Origin: Bacteroidota bacterium
GTDB taxonomy: Bacteria; Bacteroidota; Bacteroidia; Bacteroidales; CG2-30-32-10
Length of the DNA stretch: 5,416 nucleotides
Direction: 5' to 3'
NCBI GenBank assembly: GCA_013334735.1
Contig: JAAXXA010000232.1
Location: 1 to 5,416 of the forward strand
Shown here piece by piece: positions 1 to 5,416 of the stretch (position 1 is its first letter; each line of letters starts with the position of its first letter). A program made the position numbers and the translations under genes. Under the pieces are notes generated by a model that was not told where the DNA came from, did no database searches, and saw nothing but the letters and a program-made list of their open reading frames with translations.

Positions 1-45
1 AAACTTTATGAACTTTACAAACTTTACAAACTCTATAAACTTTTT
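1..45 (+). repeat. 9-bp tandem repeat upstream of ychF
   Basis: Five consecutive 9-bp units can be read directly: AAACTTTAT, GAACTTTAC, AAACTTTAC, AAACTCTAT and AAACTTTTT. They end two bases before the ychF start codon, so they form the whole visible leader of that gene. The array may continue to the left of the window. The shared core is ACTYTA, and the same core returns in the gap after ychF. I see no convincing promoter in these 47 bases, so the ychF promoter is either further left or embedded in the repeat. Confidence 0.85.
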
Positions 46-47
46 TT

Positions 48-1145
48 ATGTCATTAAATTGTGGAATAATAGGAATAGCGAACGTTGGAAAAACAACATT
101 GTTCAATTGTATGTCGAATACAAAGGCGCAAACCTCAAATTTTGCCTTTAGCAGCAACAAATCGAATGTAGGGATAATAAATGTTCCCGATGAAAGGTTG
201 TTTGTGCTTGAAAAGATGGTGAAAGCAGCTAAAGTGGTTCATACAACTGTCGAAATTGTTGATATACCCGGATTAGTTAGGGGGTCTAGCAAAGGGGAGG
301 GGATAGGTAACAGTTTTTTGGCAGATATCAGGCAAACAGATGCAATTATCCATGTGTTGCGATGCTTTGACGATCCTAATCTTCCTCATGTTGAAGGTTC
401 TGTAAACCCTGTAAGGGACAGAGAAATAACGGATCTTGAGCTTCAGATTATAGACCTTGATTTGGTAGAGCGGAAGATACATCGTTCCGAAAAGGCAGCA
501 AAAACGGGCGATAAAGATGCTAAAAAGGTAGTAGAAATTCTGAATGTTTATAAAAATCATCTTGAATCTTTTCAATCAGCGCGTACCGTTCCTCTTTCTG
601 ATGAAGAAAAAAAAGCTGCAAGAGATTTATGTCTCATTACTGAAAAACCCGTGCTTTATGTATGCAATGTTGATGATAAATCAGCAGTTAACGGCAATAA
701 TTATGTTGAGAAGTTTAAAGAGTCCATTTCTCATGAAAATGCCGAGGTGATTGTAATTGCAGGAAAACTGGAGGCTGAAATTGCCGAACTGGATAGCGTG
801 GATGACCGCATGGCTTTTTTGCAGGATGTTGGTTTGACCGAACCGGGTGTTAATAAGCTAATAAAAGGAGCATATAAACTTCTTAATCTTCGTACTTTTT
901 TAACTGCCGGACCTAAAGAAGTTCGCGCATGGACCATTAAGGAAGGAATGTCTGCGCCACAGGCCGCCGGTGTTATTCACAGCGATCTTGAACGTGGCTT
1001 TATCAGGGCGGAAGTTATGAAATATAACGATTTTGTAAGCTTAGGCTCAGAGCATGCCTGTAAGGAAAAAGGTAAATTATCTATTGAAGGAAAAAACTAT
1101 ATCGTACAGGACGGAGATATTTTGAATATAAGGTTTAATGTGTAA
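48..1145 (+). CDS. ychF: YchF/OLA1-family P-loop NTPase (redox-regulated ATPase YchF)
   Basis: YchF is a universal Obg-related NTPase that binds ribosomes; the family usually prefers ATP and is linked to translation and oxidative-stress control. The 365-aa product matches the usual family length (363 aa in E. coli). Visible motifs: P-loop GIANVGKT at 9-16, G3 DIPG at 72-75, catalytic-type His114, G4 NVDD at 207-210, a coiled-coil-like basic insert at about 138-190, and a C-terminal TGS domain at about 281-365 with RAWT, APQAAGVIH and the DGD...RFNV ending. The ATG at 48 gives MSLNCGIIG, matching the family N-terminus. It follows a run of seven T with no Shine-Dalgarno, as is common in Bacteroidota. 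Oddities: switch I, usually PFCTIEPN, reads AFSSNKSN at 33-40, so the redox Cys35 and the adjacent Thr are both Ser. G4 ends in Asp rather than Glu. The gene converges with tsaD. The family call is firm; nucleotide preference and redox control are uncertain. Confidence 0.96.
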   Translation: MSLNCGIIGIANVGKTTLFNCMSNTKAQTSNFAFSSNKSNVGIINVPDERLFVLEKMVKAAKVVHTTVEIVDIPGLVRGSSKGEGIGNSFLADIRQTDAIIHVLRCFDDPNLPHVEGSVNPVRDREITDLELQIIDLDLVERKIHRSEKAAKTGDKDAKKVVEILNVYKNHLESFQSARTVPLSDEEKKAARDLCLITEKPVLYVCNVDDKSAVNGNNYVEKFKESISHENAEVIVIAGKLEAEIAELDSVDDRMAFLQDVGLTEPGVNKLIKGAYKLLNLRTFLTAGPKEVRAWTIKEGMSAPQAAGVIHSDLERGFIRAEVMKYNDFVSLGSEHACKEKGKLSIEGKNYIVQDGDILNIRFNV

Positions 1146-1150
1146 AATAA

Positions 1151-1185
1151 GTGCCTAAAGTGCATAGAGCGCCTAAAGTTTAGAC
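1151..1185 (-). repeat. 9-bp tandem repeat downstream of ychF
   Basis: The plus strand reads GTGCCTAAA, GTGCATAGA, GCGCCTAAA and GTTTAGAC, nearly four units of period 9. Read on the minus strand the units become ACTTTAGGC, GCTCTATGC and ACTTTAGGC, which share the ACTYTA core of the array at 1-45 but lie in the opposite orientation. A further copy, ACTCTAAGC, sits on the plus strand at 1245-1253. The exact 9-mer GCCTAAAGT occurs at 1153-1161 and 1171-1179. There is no coding potential here. Confidence 0.75.
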
Positions 1186-1186
1186 T

Positions 1187-1238
1187 GCTTGCAGCTTGCA
1201 GCTTGTAGCTTGTAGCTTGTAGCTTGCAGCTTGTAGCT
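1187..1238 (+). repeat. 7-bp tandem repeat, GCTTGYA x7
   Basis: Seven complete, gap-free heptamers are readable from 1187 to 1235: GCTTGCA, GCTTGCA, GCTTGTA, GCTTGTA, GCTTGTA, GCTTGCA and GCTTGTA, followed by a partial GCT. They differ only at the sixth base, always C or T. The array lies between the stop codons of the convergent genes ychF and tsaD. Short internal complementarity such as TGCA-GCT-TGCA is too weak to predict a stable hairpin. It resembles in style the heptanucleotide short tandem repeats known from cyanobacteria, but no relationship is implied. Confidence 0.92.
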
Positions 1239-1255
1239 CAAGATACTCTAAGCAC

Positions 1256-2272
1256 TTATTTTTTTCTGCAATATGGTGAAACATTTTGTTCTGAAAATTC
1301 TTTTCTGATATATTTAAAATAACCTGTAATAGCTATCATTGCTGCATTATCAGTGCTAAACTCAATTTCGGGAAAAAACACTTTCCACTTTTTTTCAATT
1401 TGTTTTGTAAGCAATGCATTTCGTAAACCGGAATTGGCTGAAACACCTCCTGCAATTGCAATACGGTTAATTCCTGTTTGTTTTACCGCTTTTTCAAGTT
1501 TTTTCAATAATATATCAATTATTGTTTTTTGAATTGAAGCGCACAGATCGTATTTATTTTTTTCAATAAAATCGGGATCTTCTTTAGTTTTGTCGCGCAG
1601 AAAATATAATATTGATGTTTTAAGACCGCTAAAACTAAAGTCTAAACCGCTTACTGAAGGATGAGGAAAAGGGAATTTGTCAGGGTTTCCAAGTAAAGAA
1701 AACTTATCTATCATAGGTCCACCGGGATATGGCAAGCCCATAATTTTAGCTGATTTGTCAAAAGCTTCACCTGCGGCATCATCAATGGTTTTGCCTAATA
1801 TTTCCATCGTAAAATAATCTTTCACGAGAACAATTTGAGTATGTCCGCCCGAGATCAGTAAACAAAGAAAGGGAAATTCGGGAACTTCAATTGTCCCTTC
1901 TTTAGGCTGAATAAACAATGCAAGAATATGAGCATTTATGTGATCTGTTTCAATAAGTGGAATGTCAAGCCCTGCTGCAAAAGCTTTTGCAAAAGATGCT
2001 CCTACGAGCAGCGATCCAAGTAATCCGGGTCCATTTGTAAAAGCGATGGCATTAAGTTGATTTTTATTTATATTTGCATGTTTAAGAGCTTGATTTATGA
2101 CAGGAATAATATTTTGTTGATGTGCGCGTGAAGCCAGTTCGGGAACAACACCTCCGTAAAGTTCGTGTACTCCCTGATTTGCAGTAACATTTGAAAGAAT
2201 GTGAGTCTCGTTAATTACTGCTGCCGAAGTATCATCACATGAAGATTCAATTCCTAAAATAAATGTGCTCAT
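1256..2272 (-). CDS. tsaD: tRNA N6-threonylcarbamoyladenosine (t6A37) transferase subunit TsaD
   Basis: TsaD (Kae1/YgjD/Gcp family) transfers the threonylcarbamoyl group from threonylcarbamoyl-AMP to A37 of ANN-decoding tRNAs. It works in the cytoplasm with TsaB and TsaE; TsaC supplies the intermediate. The 338-aa product has the family's usual length. Visible motifs: the N-terminal IESSCDDT at 8-15, PELASRAH at 44-51, the metal-binding H111-I-N-A-H115, SGGHTQ at 141-146, DDAAGEAFDK at 164-173, FSFSGLKTS at 212-220, AGGVSAN at 274-280 and the metal ligand Asp308 in STDNAAM. All expected catalytic and metal residues are present. The ATG whose complement is at 2270-2272 gives MSTFILGIESS, the expected short lead before the first motif; the upstream stretch is A-rich with no Shine-Dalgarno. 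The stop codon is built from sequence shared with the intergenic 9-bp repeat. It converges with ychF and diverges from the tamB-like gene. None of its partner genes is in the window. Confidence 0.98.
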   Translation of the reverse strand: MSTFILGIESSCDDTSAAVINETHILSNVTANQGVHELYGGVVPELASRAHQQNIIPVINQALKHANINKNQLNAIAFTNGPGLLGSLLVGASFAKAFAAGLDIPLIETDHINAHILALFIQPKEGTIEVPEFPFLCLLISGGHTQIVLVKDYFTMEILGKTIDDAAGEAFDKSAKIMGLPYPGGPMIDKFSLLGNPDKFPFPHPSVSGLDFSFSGLKTSILYFLRDKTKEDPDFIEKNKYDLCASIQKTIIDILLKKLEKAVKQTGINRIAIAGGVSANSGLRNALLTKQIEKKWKVFFPEIEFSTDNAAMIAITGYFKYIRKEFSEQNVSPYCRKK

Positions 2273-2319
2273 TTTTAGTTTATATAGTTTATTTACAAAT
2301 ACAGAAAATGTGATAAATT

Positions 2320-2375
2320 TAGTAATCGGTATTCAGTAATCGGTAAGCGGTATTCGGTATTCGGTGGTAGGTACG
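2320..2375 (+). repeat. 7-bp tandem repeat, CGGTATT-like x8
   Basis: Eight contiguous 7-bp units can be laid out: TAGTAAT, CGGTATT, CAGTAAT, CGGTAAG, CGGTATT, CGGTATT, CGGTGGT and AGGTACG. Degeneracy rises towards both ends, while GT at the third and fourth bases is kept throughout. This array forms most of the left arm of the palindrome; inverted copies (ACCGAATAC, ACCGCTTACCG) make up the right arm. Its period equals that of the GCTTGYA array at 1187-1238, but the unit sequence differs. Confidence 0.75.
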
Positions 2376-2382
2376 AAAGACA

Positions 2383-2423
2383 ACCGAATACAAATTTTAC
2401 CGCTTACCGAATACAAATTTTAC
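2383..2423 (+). repeat. Perfect 18-bp direct repeat
   Basis: The 18-mer ACCGAATACAAATTTTAC occurs exactly at 2383-2400 and again at 2406-2423, with CGCTT between the copies, a 23-bp offset. Both copies lie in the right arm of the palindrome. The spacing of about two helical turns would place two identical binding sites on one face of the DNA, so an operator is conceivable. Its position within a repeat-rich element makes simple repeat duplication equally likely. Confidence 0.85.
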
Positions 2424-2488
2424 TTATCACCATTTTTGAAAAGTATAAATTTAACCTATTTATAGTATAATATTCAAACTTCAAAGGT

Positions 2489-5416
2489 ATCAAAAAAATA
2501 AGAAAAATATTACTATACTTTTTACTTGGAATTTTCGGGTTTCTTGTATGTTTGTATTTGGTACTAAATATTGGATTTGTTCAAACATTTGCTGCTCATA
2601 GATTTGCTAACTGGTTGTCGAACGAATTACACGCTGATGTAACAATAGGAAAAGTGAATTTTACTTTTTCTTTGGATGTTGTGCTTGAAGATATGGAGAT
2701 AAAAGATCTTCACCGAAATACTTTTTTTAAAGCAAACTCGCTGGTATTAGATTTAAAAAATATTTATTTCAAAAAAAAAATTCTAAGTATCGAAAAGCTT
2801 GAAATAGAGAACGCATCTGTAAATATTTTCAAATACAGGCATGAGAAAAATCTCAATTTTCAATTTCTTGTAGATTATTTTTCAAGCGATACGGTTGTTT
2901 CTGATACATCTGAAAATTGGAAAATAATTGTAGGTTCAATAAAACTTAAAAATAATCATTTCAAATATCAGGACCAAAACTGTATCGCAATAGGCTCAAA
3001 GTTACCTCCGGGCAAAATTGATTTTAACAATCTTGATCTGACGCAAATAAATACCACTATTGATAATTTTGCTTTTATAAAAGATTCAATATATGTCAAA
3101 ATCATCGACCTTTCAGTTAAAGACAGAAGTGGATTTGATTTGAAAAAACTTTCTGCATACATTAAAATAAGTCCTGTTGGAATAAGGTTGAAAAATCTGA
3201 AAATTGAAACGCCTTCTACATATCTTTCATTGAATCTTTTACTTGAATATAAAGCTTATTCCGACTTTAGTGATTTTAATGAAAAAGTGAAAATTGAGTC
3301 TTACATTAATCGTTCTAAAATTAACCTGAAGGATATTAGTTTTTTTGTTCCGGAATTGAAAGGAATGGATAATATTATTAATATTTCGGGAGAAATCAAA
3401 GGGAAAATATCGAATTTAAAAATAAAGGATTTCCAGTTTCTATACGGGAAAGGAACGTATTTTCAGGGTAATATTAATATTTCAGGTTTGCCTGATATTA
3501 AAAGCTCGTATATTCATGCTAATGTTAGGAATTTTTCCCTTTCACAAAATGACATTAAATCTTTTAACCTTCCAAATTCTACAGGGCTCACCAATCTTGA
3601 ATTACCGGAGGAAGTTTTAAAGTTAGGAAATGTAAGATTTAAAGGCGCATTTACCGGCTTTTATAACGATTTCGTGGCTTATGGAGATTTCAATACCGAT
3701 CTGGGTAAAATATCTACCGACTTAACACTTCGAACAAATAAATTGTCAGGAAAGACAGATTATTTAGGAAAAATATCAACAAATTTCTTCAACATAGGCT
3801 CGCTGCTTTCGATCCCCGAAAAATTAGGAAATATAAATATGACTGCTGATGTTACAGGCTCGGGGCTTGATATAAACAATGCCGTTATAAATATAAAAGG
3901 AAATATTGCATCTTTGGATTTTCATAAGTATAATTATGAAAATATTGAAATTGCGGGAGCTTTGGCAAGAAAAAAATTTAATGGAAGTTTAAAAATTAAT
4001 GACGAAAATATTAAGTTAGATTTCAACGGGATGATAGACTTTAAGAATAGTCTTCCAATTTTTAAATCACAGGCAAAAATTGAAAATTTAAAGCTTGCTA
4101 AATTAAATCTTATAGATTACTCGGGCGACTCATTATCCTCAATATCTGCTAATATTCAGCTCGATTTTGAAGGAAATAATATTGATAATTTACAAGGTAC
4201 GATAAAAGCCGAAAATGTTTCTTATATCTACAAGAGAGATAATTACCTTATGAAAAATTTTGTTTTTAGTAATACATCTGATGACATTGGGAACAAAATT
4301 TTAAAACTTACATCCGATTTTGTTGATGCTGATATATCGGGAAACTTTATGTTCAAATATCTTTACCGTTCTTCATTGAAATTTATTAAAGAATACCTTC
4401 CCTCATACAGCCATTGGATTGAAAAAAAACTTGACAGTATTCCTGAACAAAATTTTAAATATTTAATAAAATTGAAAAACACTTCAATATTAAGTAAACT
4501 TGTAATGCCTGATTTGTCGGTAGCTTCAAATACTATAATCAAAGGAAGCTACAATACTAATCAAAGTCTTTTGGATCTGAATATTTCTTCACCTGTGGTG
4601 CTGTTTAAAAAATATAAAATGAAGGATGTTTTCCTTACCGGAAAGACGAAGCAATCAAAGATCAATATTAATTTGGGATGCGAACAGTTTGCATTTTCTG
4701 ATAGTTTGAATTTTAACAATTTCACATTAATAAGCATTACCAGCAATGATAGTATATTGTACAAAATAACATGGGAAAATGATTTTAGAAATTCTATTAA
4801 CAACAGCGGGAGTATTTCAGGACTTCTTTCATTAAATCAGCAGCCCAAAATTGAAATTAAATTTTTTGATGTAAACCTGTTGATTAATGATATGGTTTGG
4901 AATATCGATGCAGGTAATAAAATTATAATAGACAGTAACTCTGTAGCTATAACGGACCTAACTTTTAAATCAGGGGAGAAACAAATTAAAATTTCAGGAA
5001 ATGTTTCAGAAAACCCGGCAGATATAATCCATTTGGCTTTTCAGAATTTTAAGATTTCCGACTTAAATATTTTAATGCGTAAATCGCCCGTGGATGTTGA
5101 CGGAGAGGTAAATGGTTATGTTGATGTTTCGAATATTTATAAATCGTTAAATATTGTTTCAAATCTTACGATAACAGATTTGTTTATAAATAGCGATAAA
5201 TTAGGTAAAGCGGTTCTTATAACCGGATGGGATGAAGAAAAGAAAGCTGCAAAAATTGATGTTGATATTTTTTACGAGGGAACAAGCGGTACTAATAACC
5301 CCATAAATATTAAAGGTTATTACTATCCAACCCTGAAAAAAGATAATTTTGATTTCAAATTAAGCTTAACAAATTTCAAATTGAAATTGCTTGAAAAGTA
5401 CCTGAGTGGCTTTAGC
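2489..5416 (+). CDS. tamB: TamB/AsmA-like envelope protein, N-terminal part (3' end outside window)
   Basis: One frame stays open from just after a TAA at 2468-2470 to the window edge. From 2489 it encodes 976 residues with no stop. TamB-type proteins are anchored in the inner membrane and span the periplasm as a long hydrophobic beta-groove; they serve outer-membrane protein assembly or phospholipid transport. Evidence: residues 2-5 are basic (KKIR), followed by one membrane segment at about 6-27, then VQTFAAHRFANWLS and the VTIGKVNF...LEDMEIKDL block at about 51-75, typical of Bacteroidota TamB N-termini. A long series of alternating hydrophobic and polar beta-strand segments follows. The last residues, LEKYLSGFS, resemble the start of the conserved C-terminal DUF490/TamB region. 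Bacteroidota relatives run to roughly 1,400-1,700 aa, so about a third is missing. Codon 1 as placed is ATC. No ATG occurs in frame before 2693 (residue 69), which would remove the anchor. Alternatives are ATA 2498 or TTG 2552. The family call is good; the exact start is doubtful. Confidence 0.85.
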   Translation, partial: MKKIRKILLYFLLGIFGFLVCLYLVLNIGFVQTFAAHRFANWLSNELHADVTIGKVNFTFSLDVVLEDMEIKDLHRNTFFKANSLVLDLKNIYFKKKILSIEKLEIENASVNIFKYRHEKNLNFQFLVDYFSSDTVVSDTSENWKIIVGSIKLKNNHFKYQDQNCIAIGSKLPPGKIDFNNLDLTQINTTIDNFAFIKDSIYVKIIDLSVKDRSGFDLKKLSAYIKISPVGIRLKNLKIETPSTYLSLNLLLEYKAYSDFSDFNEKVKIESYINRSKINLKDISFFVPELKGMDNIINISGEIKGKISNLKIKDFQFLYGKGTYFQGNINISGLPDIKSSYIHANVRNFSLSQNDIKSFNLPNSTGLTNLELPEEVLKLGNVRFKGAFTGFYNDFVAYGDFNTDLGKISTDLTLRTNKLSGKTDYLGKISTNFFNIGSLLSIPEKLGNINMTADVTGSGLDINNAVINIKGNIASLDFHKYNYENIEIAGALARKKFNGSLKINDENIKLDFNGMIDFKNSLPIFKSQAKIENLKLAKLNLIDYSGDSLSSISANIQLDFEGNNIDNLQGTIKAENVSYIYKRDNYLMKNFVFSNTSDDIGNKILKLTSDFVDADISGNFMFKYLYRSSLKFIKEYLPSYSHWIEKKLDSIPEQNFKYLIKLKNTSILSKLVMPDLSVASNTIIKGSYNTNQSLLDLNISSPVVLFKKYKMKDVFLTGKTKQSKININLGCEQFAFSDSLNFNNFTLISITSNDSILYKITWENDFRNSINNSGSISGLLSLNQQPKIEIKFFDVNLLINDMVWNIDAGNKIIIDSNSVAITDLTFKSGEKQIKISGNVSENPADIIHLAFQNFKISDLNILMRKSPVDVDGEVNGYVDVSNIYKSLNIVSNLTITDLFINSDKLGKAVLITGWDEEKKAAKIDVDIFYEGTSGTNNPINIKGYYYPTLKKDNFDFKLSLTNFKLKLLEKYLSGFS

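Larger units (their letters stand above)
1145..1261. terminator. Inverted repeat between convergent genes, possible bidirectional terminator
   Basis: Bases 1145-1161 and 1245-1261 are inverted copies of each other, matching at 15 of 17 positions. The left arm begins on the last base of the ychF stop codon, and the right arm contains the complement of the tsaD stop codon (1256-1258). On the plus strand the right arm runs into seven T (1259-1265). On the minus strand the left arm runs into TTATTTTAC. This U-rich exit on both sides suits a shared terminator. However, the loop would be 83 nt, far larger than in a normal intrinsic terminator, and the arms are also members of the 9-bp repeat family, so the symmetry may simply reflect repeat copies in opposite orientation. 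Confidence 0.35.
2305..2436. repeat. Large imperfect palindrome between tsaD and tamB (REP/MITE-like or operator)
   Basis: This element fills most of the 216-bp divergent gap. Outer ends: AAAATG (2305-2310) pairs with CATTTT (2431-2436), and TGATAA (2311-2316) pairs with TTATCA (2424-2429), leaving a single bulged C. Middle: 2336-2352 pairs with 2398-2414 at 16 of 17 positions, including a perfect 13-bp block. Inner: GTATTCGGT (2357-2365) pairs with ACCGAATAC (2383-2391) around a 17-nt loop. The centre lies about 98 bp from the tsaD start and 118 bp from the presumed tamB start. It carries no open frame and no transposase. It could be a REP-like or MITE-like repeat, an operator for both genes, or a cruciform-prone site. 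The dyad is directly visible; its role is not. Confidence 0.7.

Noticed and set aside
8..142. ATG at 8 opening a frame of about 44 codons that begins NFTNFT
   Set aside because: It merely translates the 9-bp repeat and then ychF out of frame; the product has no recognisable features.
273..575. Open frame of 100 codons on the minus strand
   Set aside because: It lies wholly inside ychF on the opposite strand and its translation shows no domain or recognisable family; ychF explains the sequence.
544..937. Two 68-codon frames (544-750 plus, 731-937 minus) inside ychF
   Set aside because: Both overlap a confidently identified gene in other frames and have no family features.
1146..1255. CRISPR array or small-RNA gene in the convergent gap
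   Set aside because: The units of 7 and 9 bp have no spacers between them, so it is not CRISPR; I see no promoter or stable compact hairpin for an RNA gene.
2436..2471. TTGAAA (2436-2441) and TATAAT (2466-2471) as a sigma70 promoter for tamB
   Set aside because: The 24-bp spacing is too wide, the leader would be about 10 nt, and Bacteroidota primary promoters follow a different consensus.
2471..2488. Frame extension of tamB upstream of 2489 (codons YSNFKG)
   Set aside because: No start codon lies in these six codons, and they do not match the TamB N-terminal pattern, which begins at KKIRK.
2968..3162. 64-codon minus-strand frame
   Set aside because: It is antisense to the tamB-like reading frame, which is continuous and protein-like through this stretch.
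4561..4803. 80-codon minus-strand frame with hydrophobic N-terminus
   Set aside because: It is antisense to tamB; its hydrophobicity is what alternating beta-strand codons and AT-rich sequence give on the reverse strand.

Overview
The window is AT-rich (I judge G+C in the low 30s percent by eye) and holds two complete housekeeping genes and the 5' part of a long envelope-protein gene. A Bacteroidota (probably Bacteroidales-like) origin fits best. No start has a Shine-Dalgarno sequence, the YchF and TsaD proteins resemble Bacteroidota versions, and tsaD stands head-to-head with a TamB-like gene, an arrangement I recall from that phylum but could not check.

Layout: positions 1-47 are a 9-bp tandem repeat running up to ychF (48-1145, +), a ribosome-associated P-loop NTPase. 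The convergent gap 1146-1255 is almost entirely repeats: 9-bp units related to those at the left edge, then seven 7-bp GCTTGYA units, all inside an inverted repeat that overlaps both stop codons. tsaD (1256-2272, -) encodes the catalytic subunit of the tRNA t6A37 synthesis complex. The divergent gap 2273-2488 is dominated by an imperfect palindrome of about 132 bp made of 7-bp CGGTATT-like units and two perfect 18-bp direct repeats. From 2489 to the right edge runs one uninterrupted frame of 976 codons encoding the N-terminal part of a TamB/AsmA-like envelope protein. It has no ATG where family homology places its start.

The three genes do not form one operon: ychF and tsaD converge, and tsaD and tamB diverge. 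ychF and tsaD both concern translation (ribosome-linked NTPase and tRNA modification); tamB belongs to outer-membrane biogenesis or lipid transport. I found no CRISPR array, tRNA, rRNA, insertion-sequence transposase or defence system.

The most interesting signals are the short-period repeats that fill every intergenic space, the changed nucleotide-binding loops of YchF (switch I without the redox cysteine, G4 motif NVDD), and the missing canonical start codon of tamB.
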